Shown here: positions 22,341 to 33,480 of the stretch, piece after piece
Layout: every line of letters begins with the position of its first letter
Position numbering within the stretch: position 1 is the first letter of the stretch
Source: Ophioderma brevispina
Taxonomy: Eukaryota; Echinodermata; Ophiuroidea; Amphilepidida; Ophiodermatidae
DNA: 64,000 bases
Reading direction: 5' to 3'
NCBI GenBank assembly: GCA_023653785.1
Contig: JAMKCH010078889.1
Coordinates: 1 to 64,000, forward strand
Notes under the pieces: generated by a model
The model's database searches: none
What the model was told of the DNA's origin: nothing
Seen by the model: the letters and a program-made list of their open reading frames with translations, nothing else
Made by a program: the position numbers and the translations under genes

Positions 22341-23495
22341 GGCCTGGCTTTGAGAATAATTTATTTTAACACCATGGGCTTGGAGACAGTTTCCCCTAAT
22401 AAACCCATACCACAGATTGAGCCATCTGTAAAGCCAACATGCAATTTTCTGTAAAGTCACATATGCAAAATTTTAGTATGACAAGCCACATATTAAAATA
22501 ATAAAATTCTTATGATTACATGCCCTTGGCATGAAGACAGTTTCCTCTAGCCAAAATTTCACCAAGTGAATTTAAATTACTGCAAAGCCAAAATTAATAC
22601 ATCATTATATAATATCGCTAGAGAACCATTGTAGCAAAGATAAGGTCTGGCTTTGAGAACAATTCATTTTAGCACCATGGGCTTGGAGACAGCTTCCCCT
22701 AATAAACCCATTCCACAGATTGAGCCATCTGTAAAGCCAACATGCAATTTTCTGTAAAGCCACATATGTAAATTTTAGTATGACCAGCCACATATGTAAA
22801 ATAATAAAATTCTTATGATTGCATGCCCTTGGCATGAAGACAGTTTCCTCTAGCCAAAATTTCACCAAGTGAATTTAAATTACTGCAAAGCCAGAATTAA
22901 TACATCATTAATCATTATATAATATCACCAGAAGATCATTGTAGCAAAGATTAGGTTGACCGTACTATATTCGGATAATAATAACCATTTAGCCTGGCTT
23001 ACCCGCATCAGTCCAGGGATCAATTAGAATATTGGATTACAGTTGTGAATCAAACTTAGTTAAAGGGCTCTTAAAGTCAAATACCTCAAGGGCTGCCTAG
23101 AACAATTGCTTGAATATTAACTTAAACTGTTGAATCTGAAGTCAGCTACCTCTAAGGCTCGAATACATCCAATATCTAAAGATAAATTGCAATATTAATA
23201 ATTTAATTAATGCAATAGACTGAAACTGAGTGCAAGAAAATCTGAAGTCAAATACCTCTGGGATTGCCTGAACTAAATCAAATGAAAATACCTTAATATC
23301 CGCTATTTGCCAGCACATCATTTGATAAATACTCTAATTAGTACATAGAGCATAATCTGCAGAGCTGGCTCGCTCACATCCATTTTCCGTAAAGATAAAA
23401 TTGACACAGAAAAAAATACAATATTAAATGAAATGAAATCAAAATACATGCAAAAGAAAACATGAGCCGCGTTTGGCCAAGAAAAATGAGAACTG
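22217..23495 (+). repeat. Duplicated block C1 with two ~300-bp tandem units
   Basis: Starts CACAGACAAAGAATGGGACAAGACAAAGG. Two tandem units (about 22,341-22,640 and 22,640-22,960) each contain GGCTTTGAGAA-AAT-CATTTTA-CACCATGGGCTTGGAGACAG, CAGATTGAGCCATCTGTAAAGCC, CATGCCCTTGGCATGAAGACAG and TTTCACCAAGTGAATTTAAATTACTGCAAAGCC. The block then runs through GCATCAGTCCAGGGATCAATT, GACTGAAACTGAGTGCAAG and GCACATCATTTGATAAATACTC. Paralogous to 23,804-26,632. The minus-strand frames inside it repeat with the unit and are shadows. Confidence 0.85.
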
Positions 23496-23803
23496 GAACG
23501 TTCAACCTCTATAACAAAAGGGGGAGGAGGGTGGGAAAACAATTTTGGCAAGTAACAAAAACTCCGGACTTACTCCTACGCCGATCTGATGCTATGTGAT
23601 AACGGTTGGCGAAAAAGGCCAAAAGCACCGGGAGAAAAAGTCGACGCCCATTGGTCAACTGAACCGCAAGCCAACGGGATGTGATTGGACGATACTGTGC
23701 TTTATGTACAGTAGCAAAACAATGCAGAGACCAATGGGCCTAAACCCACTCTCTGCAGTGGACAAAACCGTTTTCCTCCGAATAAATCTTCATAAAATGT
23801 TAT
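23496..23803. other. Spacer between duplicated blocks C1 and C2
   Basis: About 300 bases of more GC-rich sequence with no recognised feature, containing two overlapping short frames on opposite strands. Confidence 0.4.
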
Positions 23804-24682
23804 TACACAGACAAAGAATTGGACAAGACAAAGGTTTGCCAATTGCATTACATCGTGCGGAGGACGAGCCTTTATATTCATAACAGGTTCTCCAACAACC
23901 ATAGGGTCAATATGGCCTGACTTTGAGAATAATTTATTTTAACACTATGGGCTTGGAGACAGTTTCCCCTAATAAGCCCATACCACAGATTGAGCCATAT
24001 GTAAAGCCAACATGGAAATTTATGTAAAGCACATATGCAAAATTTAGTCTGACAAGCCACTAAGTAAAAATAATAAAATTCGTATGATTGCATGCCCTGA
24101 CATGAAGACAGTTCCTCTAGCCAAAAATTTCACCAAGTGAATTTAAATTAATGCAGCAAAATTAATACATCATTATCTAATATTCAATAGAGAAACCATT
24201 GTAGCAAAGATTAGCCTGGCTTTGGAACAAATTCATTTTAGCACATGGGTGGAGGACAGCTGCCCCTTAATAAAACCATACCAAAGATTGAGCCATCTGT
24301 AAAGCCAAGATGCAATTTCTGTAAAGCCACAGATGTAAATTTTAGTATGACCAAGCCAAATCTGTAAAATAATAAAATTTTATGATTGCAAGCCCTTGCA
24401 TGAAGACGTTCCTCTACCAAATTTCACCAACTGAATTTAAATGACTGCAAAAAAACCAGAATTAATACATCATTAATATCATATAATATCACCGGAGGAT
24501 CTCTGTAGCAAAGATTAGGCTGACAATACTATATTTGGATAATAATAAAACATTTAGCATGGCTTACCCGCATCAGTCCAGGGATCAATTCGAATATGAT
24601 TACAGTTGTGAATCAAACTTAGTTTAAAGGGCTCTTAAGTCAAATACATAAGGGCATGCATAGAAACATGTTTGAATATGAA

Positions 24683-25458
24683 CACTTAATGTGCCCAAGG
24701 GGGGGGGGGGGAATTTTTTATTTTTTTTATTTTTTTTATTTTTTGCGATTTCTCTGTTACGTAATCAAATTTTCAAGGCACGGATTTTGCTATTGTCGTG
24801 CTTAGTTATGAATACGCTTCTCCTGATTTACTGAAAAAAATTCATCCGCCCACGGCTCATTAGAATAATTAGGTTGGGTCCTAAGGACCCCCCCCCCCCC
24901 CCCTGGGCACTAAACGGAAGTGAAAAAATCAAGATTACTAATTAAAAAATTAAAGTAATTAATTGGGTTATTTGCTTAGATATATGACTTAGGAGGCAAT
25001 TACTTAATAATTAATAATACTTAAAATCAAATAACCTTGTATATGCTATAGATCCAATTTAATTTGTCATGGACGTGCTTCTAAATTGTTGTAAGTCTAT
25101 GGGAAAAATAAGGTGATTTTGAAGTTCTGAGAAAAATACAGGATGTTATAAATTTGGCTATATTTGCAATGGTTATTTTAATTGGTTATTCTAGCGTAGA
25201 TATAATGAATGATTTTGGTTCAAACCTTATATTGGAGTTGCTGAGTGGAAATGTGGAACCACTCTGTTGGTCATAGGTCATAGGTCATAGGTCAAAGTTC
25301 GATTTTCAATTTTATTGTGGGTATGTGGTCTTAGTGACCCCATTTACTTGTGTAAGTGTATGATCAACTCCATGGGAAGGGTTTTGGGTGGGTCCTAGGA
25401 ACCCCCCCCCCCCCCCCTTGGGCACTAACGGAAGGTTTTTAGCTGGGCCACTTAAGTG
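24683..25458. mobile_element. 776-bp nonautonomous element at a TTAA site
   Basis: The empty site is preserved in block C1 (TGAATATTAACTTAAACTG, about 23,113-23,131). Here the insertion is bounded by TGAA (24,679-24,682, apparently mutated TTAA) and TTAA (25,459-25,462). Its ends are imperfect inverted repeats: CACTTAATGTGCCC at the left and, read on the other strand, CACTTAAGTGGCCC at the right. TTAA duplication with short inverted ends is the signature of piggyBac-like elements. Inside, GGGTCCTAAGGAC or GGGTCCTAGGAAC plus a C run plus TGGGCACTAA-CGGAAG occurs twice (24,872-24,920 and 25,388-25,436). No transposase ORF is seen. Confidence 0.7.
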
Positions 25459-25541
25459 TTAACTTAAACTGTTGAACCTGAAGTCACTCTAAGGCTCGAT
25501 GGAATCAATATCTAAGATAAATTGCAATATAATAAATTTAA

Positions 25542-26349
25542 CCTCGTCTACCTGAGCCATTTTGTAACAAAACTGCCCGAAGGGGGGGGGGGGTGGGTGG
25601 TTACACCCCCCCCTGTGATTTTCGGTTCTGAACACCCGATTACTGTAAAATTTGGACCAAAGGATAGCTAGAGTTTCTTCTTCCAGTGGATACCAAAATA
25701 AGTACTAACATCCCCATTATGACGTCACCATGATGTCATAGGTTGAGGAAGCTGAAAATACTGTGAAATATAGGGTGGGAAAATTGAGATTTCGCCAAAT
25801 TTTTTTGGCGACTCAAACACCCTATATAGCTCTAAAATGATTTCTTTTATATAAAAACTAGTATTTACCATCAAGGGAGAGTCAAAAAACGCATTTAAAA
25901 TCTGATTTTCCTAACCTTTTTGGACGGAAATATGAATTTTTCACTGTGTGTGTCTATGGAAATGGCAGTTTTGCATGACATGCGAACTTTATGACGTCAT
26001 TGTGACGTACGTAATGCTAGGCATGTTGTACTCATTTTGGTTCAAAGGAAGAGGAGGACCATACTATCTATTGGTACCCAAATCCAGAAGTGTATGTTGA
26101 TGTTCCTGTGTTGTTTTAGGCATGTTGGTAAACTTCTCTTCCGGATGGGGGGGGTGGTTACCACCCCCCCTTCGTCAATTTGGGGATCACCCGTATCTTA
26201 CCTATACCCCCCCCGGTGGATGTTTTTGTTTTTGGATAAAGGAGTCGGAACAGTCAATTGACAATTCAATTAATAATTTGGCACCAAAAAGGGTAAAAAA
26301 CCTGAAGGGGGGGGGGGGTGGTAACCCCCCCCCCTTCGGTAGACAGGGT
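25542..26349. mobile_element. 808-bp foldback-like element at a TTAA site
   Basis: TTAA flanks at 25,538-25,541 and 26,350-26,353; the empty site is TTTAATTAATGC in block C1 (about 23,204). The ends are inverted: CCTCGTCTACC left, and ACCCTGTCTACC at the right read on the other strand. Just inside each end is a G-run/C-run hairpin (25,577-25,614 and 26,306-26,337). Longer inverted similarity joins 25,671-25,745 with 25,985-26,190 through CCAAAAT-AGTAC, and TGACGTCA blocks. Relatives without the ends occur near 34,255-34,440 and 50,335-50,760. It has no coding capacity, so it is nonautonomous and probably piggyBac-like. Confidence 0.7.
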
Positions 26350-26632
26350 TTAATTTATGCATAGACTGAAACTGAGTGCAAGAAAATCTAAGTCAAATAC
26401 CTCTGGGATTGCCTTAACTAAATTATGAAAATACGTTAATATCCGCTATTTTCCAGCACATCATTTGATAAATACTCTAATTAATATAATAGCGCAAAAT
26501 CTGCATAGCTGAAGTCAGCTACTTCTGGCTCGCTCACATCAGATATCAGTAAGTATAAATTGCCATATTACTATGAATTAATCAAATTAAATGCCAATAA
26601 GCAATGAGCGCCTTTTGGCCAGAAAATGAGAA

Positions 26633-28857
26633 CTGGTGCCAAAATCACAGGTTCGAGCCAGAAACTTGACCACCCCCCCCCCCCCACCCCTCCCCGGCCG
26701 GGTGAGGGGGTCAGAGACAACCAAGCATGGCAATTTTAAATTTACTCAATTCCTCTGATACCAAATCTACAGATAGTTTTCCATAAATTACTTTAAATCC
26801 CAACCACTAAGGCCGCTACATTGAAATTATTCCTTGATTAATCCCAATGGGGCTAACGCCACAAAACCCCAACTTCGATTGGATAAAATTTTGAATGATA
26901 CCAAAAACAATTGAGATGGCACTCACCAATCCTGACAAGGATAGCAGAATCACCAGGTTAAGGTTTAAATAACCCAGCGCATTAGTTAGGTTTGATTGAG
27001 AGTTTCCTACACAGAATCGCATTGCCAATTTTCTCTGCACACATTAGTGAGCAAAGTTTATTCAGGTTTGACTGTACCCTCTGCTTGCCGCATTACCCTG
27101 TGGCCCACTTAGCAATATAACGCCAAAATAATCCCTGACCCAAGTAGTTCATATTCCATACAAGTCAGATTTATAAACACTACTTTGCCTAACTCCTTCC
27201 TCCCCCCACATTCGAACAACACAAATAACCAAATGTCTTACTGGGAAGAGGCACCAAACATGCATTTTATTATTAAGTGAATCCAAAGCTTTGGCCGAAT
27301 TTGCATCAACAAATACAGAAAAATGGCAAGCCCATTTCAAAGGAAAGACTTATTCCAGATGTTGCTGTAAATGGTGATTAACATTAGAACATGTGATTGA
27401 AACTTAAGCCACACATATACAAAAACACAATTACGTGCCACGCAAGCATAATTTGGCGCAATATAACCCATGGTTAAAAAGAAACCAAAAAACCCAAGGT
27501 TTTTATTTCAAATTCAAAAGTGAAACCCAAATATCATTAAAAATTACGCTAAACTGTAACTCATTACTAACTCTACATGTTCAACCAGACACAAGAAAGT
27601 ATTTAAAGGAATTAACCTTGGTAAAATATGTGCCTAAAATAATGCACCAATCAGCATTTTGTTTAAGACATGCAAAAATTTGTATAATGCTTGATGCGTT
27701 TTATAAAAACATTAAGATTTGGCCGCGTCTTAAACAATGCCCCTTGGGAAGGTACGATGGTGACAACCCAATCACAATGAAGCGCAAATAACGAAGGACA
27801 TAGGCACATTTCACCAAATTGAAAATTTCAACAGCTTGCAAACAAATGATATGCCGAGGAGCTCCTATGACCTTGGTAGTAGCACATATATTATCCCATA
27901 AAGGCATAAAAGGCCTTTCCACTTATTGGCTAAACACAACAGAAATATCAAGCCTAGTCTGGATTTTTTTAGAAAAGTAATGGGTAAGCTTTCGTGTATC
28001 CAATAAGGCATGCCATATTTTACGAATGCACAATATACCACACCGTCCAACCAAGTGACACACCCTGCAACTCTCAAAATACAGCACGTACCATATTGAG
28101 AGACCACGTACTACCCAAGTTTACAAAATAATTATCATGCCGTGGTATTATGTGGTGTGATCATTGTTATTGACAATTAATGCTATAGCCATAAACCACC
28201 GGAAAGCTGTATTTTTTTTTTTTTTTTTTTATAGGGTAAACAAATGGAGGTTGTGCCTGTCTTAATCGATGCTTAGTAAACACAAATAATCGAACGGATG
28301 TCCGCCCAGCAGCCGACAACCTCCCGCTGAGTCTATTGTTATGAGTTTCATTGTTCAAATAAGAGTCTCTTCCACAGACTTTAGTAGGCGTCCTGTGGGA
28401 ATTTGATATTCGGGTTTATTATAAGGGTTTTAAACACAAATGTGACCGTTAGAAGTTTTCTGTTGAACGGTTTCGGGTGGTATAAATGGAACCATTTTAG
28501 ACAAAATAATTCTTACAACCCGGTCATCGAGTTTTGCTTGGGAATGCGAAGTAAAGTCCCGTGTTTTTGAATGGTCAGCATGCGTGACCTGATGTTGGTG
28601 TAATCCATGCACAGCGGGACTCTGCTGGCTGCTATGGATGTCCTGTACCGTAATTCAGACCATTCAATTTAATGTTGCGTGCAACCTTGGAAATCATCAC
28701 GTATGTATGCCAATAATGTGGTGCAAATAACAGCGGTTTCTGATTTGATTCTGTTGAACAAAGTTCAGCATTACGGTCGATGTCAACATATAAATTTATA
28801 TTTAATCACTCAAACCATTTGTACTTGAGATGTGTTACAAATGTCTGCTAGCTCCCA
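26633..28857. other. 2.2 kb without a recognised gene
   Basis: A C run at 26,672-26,684 is followed by a GGCCGGGTGAGGGGG segment. A 118-codon plus-strand frame (27,435-27,791) and several 60-80 codon minus-strand frames (26,816-28,612) were inspected; none shows a recognisable domain and none continues into a neighbour. A T run lies at 28,211-28,230. Confidence 0.4.
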
Positions 28858-28860
28858 GGG

Positions 28861-29145
28861 TATGTAGTAGTAGAATGTAGTAGTAGTATGTAGTAGTAAT
28901 ATGTAGTAGTAGTAGTAGCCGGGAGTAGTAGTAGTACTATGTAGTAGTAGCATGTAGTAGTAGTAGTAGTAGTAGTAGTAGTATGTAGTAGTAGTAGTAG
29001 TAGTATATGTAGTAGTAGTATAGTAGTAGTAGTATATGTAGTAGTAGTAGTATAATGTAGTAGTAGTAGTAGTAGTAGTATATGTAGTAGTAGTAGTAGT
29101 ATATGTAGTAGTAGTAGTAGTAGTATGTAGTAGTAGTAGTAGTAT
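28861..29145 (+). repeat. (TAG)n microsatellite, about 285 bp
   Basis: TAGTAGTAG runs broken by ATG or ATATG interruptions. The right flank, (AG)TATAAGC-T-TG-GTGGGTTAGGGGAAAATTCG, matches the sequence after the ATT tract at 22,120 and, more weakly, that after the GGA/ATT tract at 16,718. The Y/L/T-rich minus-strand frame is an artefact. Confidence 0.9.
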
Positions 29146-29973
29146 AAGCTTATGTGTGGGTTAGGGGAAAATTCGCCTTTCTTATGCACTAATTAATACG
29201 TTAGGGGGAATTTCGTTTCCACTTAACGTTATCCTTTGTTTGCGCTTGATTCCGTCAAAGGATATGAATATTAATTAACGCAAATTAAAAATAATCCACT
29301 AGACTAATAAAGGATTTGAATATTAAATCATTAATTCATTATTGCCTAATGAATAATTCAAATTTCCCCCCTAAGTGTCATTCTAAGGTAATTATTATTA
29401 TTAATAATATTATTATAATATGTTCCAAATATTTTTACATTTGACTTATGTGGATATATAAGCGACCAAATGTAACGCCAACAGTTTGGAGGTCAAAGGT
29501 CAGTGCAGGGGTTAATTGAAACTTATGCAACAAAATTAATCTACGATATTCATAATTGTCACTCTACCTATATACTGTGTACACAATGATACGGGAGCAA
29601 GGCGCACACTTCCGACATGTAAAATGATCTAGAGGTAATTTTCAGTTACTGTAGGTCTATAAATCAATGGATTTTTAAGAAAATGGGAAGGAGTGGATCG
29701 AGCTTTGAAACCTCCTTCACACGGTGAGGTCAAAGGGGATCCTTGGGTCATGTGGGTTAGCCGGGGACATATTACGCACTACGCCAGTAGAGTGCTGCTT
29801 CAATTATGAGCAACCAGTGAGTGGGAGATTTCCGTTATTTCATTGTTTGGGGGATGCTCTATTCAAGAATGGATGGGAGAACATCCTCATGAAAAATGAA
29901 ATTTCATGCAGGAGTCTTACCGCCACTGAAAAGTAGGTATTACAAGCCTTTTAGTTCACCAAGTGTATTTGAA
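29146..29973. other. Unassigned sequence
   Basis: AT-rich, with an ATTATTAATAATATTATT palindromic tract at about 29,395-29,420 and one AGGTCAAAGGTCA motif at about 29,493. A 70-codon frame at 29,724-29,936 is not recognised. Confidence 0.4.
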
Positions 29974-29982
29974 AATTTAATG

Positions 29983-30177
29983 GGGTGTTTCCAGAAGGTG
30001 AACCTTTTCTGACATACTTTTCTGACACCCAATGGTAATCGGTCGGAAACATTAAACGGAATAAACCAATAAAAGGTGGTTTATTCCGTTAAGGTCCGTA
30101 AGGTCGCTAAGGTTCCGAATTCATAGGGGTGTCAGAAACGTAGGTCAGAAAAGGGTGTAACCGTATGGGAAACACCC
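29983..30177. mobile_element. 195-bp hairpin MITE with perfect 9-bp target duplication
   Basis: AATTTAATG flanks both sides exactly (29,974-29,982 and 30,178-30,186). The ends are GGGTGTTTCC and GGAAACACCC. Inside, the arms pair through CCTTTTCTGAC, CTGACACCC and AAACGGAATAAACC, with their complements on the right side, so the whole element folds as one long imperfect hairpin. It has no ORF. A GGGTGTTTC terminus and a 9-bp duplication are also the features of the 3.8-kb element at 58,256-62,067. Nine-base duplications are typical of Mutator-like elements, and Merlin-type elements can also give 8-9. Confidence 0.85.
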
Positions 30178-30462
30178 AATTTAATGTCACAATTACATAG
30201 GGCAGATGTCATGGAAAGAAATAGAGAAACAAAGGCCTATCAATTTTAAGGTGATTGTGTCAATTCATATGTTGTACTCTGTTATTATTTTAGGGCTCGT
30301 GTTGAAGCCTGTCGCGGCGGCCCTGTTAATGTCAACATCACCTGTTGTGAACTGATTCAACAACTTAAGTCCAAAACATAGTGTTTTACAACCCCACAGT
30401 GAACAATCTTGAAGACCCACCATCAACTCTCTAGGGGCTGAGCTACTACAGAGAACTTTATT

Positions 30463-33400
30463 ATGGCAAGCACCAAAGTTTGTATCCTGCAGTTGAACGT
30501 TGAGGGTCTCCCCCATGCTAAGCGTGACAACATCCTAAAGCTCCCAGGAACGGGTGAAAATATATACCTCCTCCAAGAAAACTCACTGCGAATCTGTAGA
30601 GAAGCTGCAAATCGAAGTTTTGACCTTATTTGCTTCATTCCGCACAAGCATGGGATCGCTCATATGTGAAGCAAGGTACAAGGAGACAACCCTGCCAATC
30701 TTCAATGAATCGCCGATCCAGTGGATAACTTTTAAGCAAATGGAACCCACTTCACCAACATCTATAAGCCACCACCAGCTGAGGCAGGACTTCAACTCCC
30801 TCCAGTAGGTTCAGGCGGAGCTCCTTCGGTTGCGAGATTATCAACTGTAGTAATACAGCATGGGGATACTACAACACTGACAAGAATGGAAAAGCGGCTC
30901 TTGAATGGATTGAAGCACAGGACCTTCAACTGCGTTAGATAGTAAGGATACACCTACCTTCTATTCAAGCTAGTCACGGACAGGGACCGGTCCCGACCTG
31001 TCAAACAGTCACCAGCGACATCGGATCCCGCTGATCTAAGAACGGTCCTCTCTAGATTTCCTAGATCAGGTCAGTGCCCTATCCTGGTCACCTGTGACAT
31101 CAAGGTCACGATCTCCAGCGTCTACAGAAAGAGATGGAATTTCAGCAAAGCCAAGTGGCCCAGTTCAAACAACTCACCAGCGAACTGCATCCACGCTGCC
31201 AGACCGGCTTCATCTAACATCAACGATTCATATCTGACATCTGCTCCATGCTCCACCAAGCAGCTAAACATTCCATTCCAAGAGCAGAAGGAATCCCTAC
31301 ACCCCGTTGGGACAAGGAATGCGACGAGAGTTATACAAAGCGTATTGTAATACCAACTGCGATACAGAGAGAATAGAAAGGCAACCAGCTACCTGGATCT
31401 GATGGCCAAAAAAGAGACGCACAAGCTGGGAGGAGGAGATATCCCATATCAACTTTACCCATCAAGCCGCAAAGCCTGGAACACCATCACCAAGCTCACG
31501 GCCGTAGCTGTCCAGCTAAGCATGTGTCCTGTCTTTGCAAACTCCATCGCTTCAGTATTGTCAACAATGGAAAGTGGCAATTTAGACCACACTCCACAGG
31601 CGACAGCCCCCACTCTCGTGCTGTTAATGACAGAGATTAAACAGCTTATACAAACCTCTCCACCGTTAAGCCCCATGTCCCAACCATTCACCTACGACGA
31701 GATCACTGAAGCAATTTAAGTTCTCAAGAATGGGAAAGTCGCTGCAATGACAACCTCATACAAGAATTCTGAAGGAATATGGCACCCCGAAGAAGTGCGA
31801 TGGCTCCAACTTCTCCTTTCTACTTGCATAGGAACGTCAACTATTCTCCAGAGTGAAGACTTTCAAAGGTCATTGCAATCCTGAAGCCCCAAGAAACCAG
31901 CAATGACCCCAAAAGTGACAGACCCATCTCGCTACTATATCACATCTATAAGCTGCTTGAGCGACTGATACTCGGCAGGAGCAATGATACGGTTCGAGGC
32001 AAATACCCCGCACCCAAGCTGGATTTCGAAAGGTGGTAAATCAACCAACTATCAGATAGCAAGACTAGGTTAATGAAATCGAGACAGCCTTCCAGAAGAA
32101 GCAGAAGCTTGGAGCAGTCTTCATCGACCTACTGACTGCTGCTACGATACAGTCTGGCACCGAGGTATCTACCTCAAGCTACTCAAAATCTCCCCTAATG
32201 TCAAGCTTGTCAAGTTCAATTAGCTGCGCAGCCAGTTAGACAGATCTTTTCGTCCTGGAGGACATCAAATGGGCAACGCAGTAGTAGAAAGCGCAAACTT
32301 CGGAATGGTGTCCCCAAGGTTTGTCCTGGCACCCAGTAGTCTTCAACATCTAAGTCTCAGATATGGCCAAGGGAGATGTTCGCATACTCCTACGCAGACG
32401 ATAAGGCACTTGGAATAGCCTGCTGGAGTCCTTTGAATCCTTGAAACGCTGTTGCAGAAAGACCTATCACTGTAAGCCAATTTTTCCACCGATGGCACTG
32501 AAACTCGGCAAACCAAAGACCGTCAGCTCGGTTTTCCACCTTGCAATCGATGCGCAAAAAGAGATCTAAACATCACTCTAGATGGAGAAAAAAACTGTCA
32601 CTTGACCCAACACCGAAGTACCTTGGGGTCACAATGGACCGCAGCCCTACTTTCAATCATAGCACACCAAGGCAGTCGCTGCAAGACGCAGGGTCATTCG
32701 TGTCAACCTCCTCAGCAGGCTCGCAGGAACTGGACGGGGTTGATCTTTGACACCTTACATACTCAAACTGTGCTGCGGCATACTCCAACGCTGAATACGC
32801 TGCACCAGGATGGAGTCACAGCGTACATTTCACACAAGATTGATTGTCGTTCTGAATGATTGCAATGAGAATTGTAGTGGGTTGCCTTTTGGCGACGCCG
32901 TAGAATACCTTCCAATTCTGACTGGCATAGAATCCGGCAAACCTTAGGAGGAACCTTCAGACGATCAAACTCGCCAAGAAATGTTGATTGAACCTGGTAG
33001 CCTAATCCCACCATCCAAACACTCTTTGGGGATCAAAGAATTCCACGGAATCACTTTTGCTACCCAATCCATGGACACTGCAGTACAGTATCCCTATCGA
33101 TCATCCTGGATCAATGACAAGATGGTATGAGCAATGGTCTAATCCTCTACTTTGAACCTAAGGCGGTTTGTGGAGAGCATCTGGCAAGCCAAAAGGCTGT
33201 GACTGACCGGAAAGCTGGGTCAACCTTCAACAGACTCAGAAACTGGCTGTGGTCGTACAAAGAACTCCTTCACAAGATCGGAGTAGAACCTTCACCAAAC
33301 TGCGATGGGAGAGACACAAACCATTAGCCAAATCATAGATGACTGTGAGGTTACAAGTCCCAAGAGGAATTCCAGGCTGATCAAAACCGGATGATGAAAC

Positions 33401-33480
33401 TATCAGCTGGCTAAGACGGATCGTACACTGTGATTTTGGACTTGCCACGACACGAACGAACGAACGACGATTTTAGGGCT
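30463..33480 (+). pseudogene. Decayed Jockey-like non-LTR retrotransposon
   Basis: The plus strand shows, in shifting frames, a complete order of non-LTR domains. The endonuclease opens with V-C-I-L-Q-L-N-V-E-G-L (30,475-30,507) and I-Y-L-L-Q-E; near 30,830 a G-D-F-I-N-C-S-N-T-A-W-G segment corresponds to the GDFN box. RT signs include N-G-K-V-A-A (31,728), P-I-S-L-L (about 31,922), G-A-V-F-I-D-L (32,111-32,131, catalytic box A), a VPQG-type stretch near 32,310, and S-Y-A-D-D-K at about 32,387-32,405 (box C). Later blocks are KTVSSVFHL and P-T-P-K-Y-L-G-V-T-M-D (32,603-32,640). The 3' end has an I-I-D-D-C-E segment and an ACGA repeat tail (33,455-33,472). No frame exceeds 105 codons. The 850-1,190 fragment is its relative. 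Confidence 0.85.

Larger units (their letters stand above)
23804..26632 (+). repeat. Duplicated block C2, interrupted twice
   Basis: Paralogue of 22,217-23,495, including the two ~300-bp tandem units (23,915-24,200 and 24,200-24,520). Relative to C1 it is expanded by two inserted elements, at 24,683-25,458 and 25,542-26,349; removing them restores colinearity. The second copy shows many one-base deletions relative to C1. Confidence 0.85.

Noticed and set aside
27435..28107. 118-codon plus-strand frame and opposing 73-80 codon minus-strand frames as a gene
   Set aside because: No recognisable domain on either strand, no continuation into neighbouring exons, and the two strands' frames exclude each other.
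28848..29189. 113-codon minus-strand frame rich in Y, L and T
   Set aside because: Translation of the TAG microsatellite; no protein.
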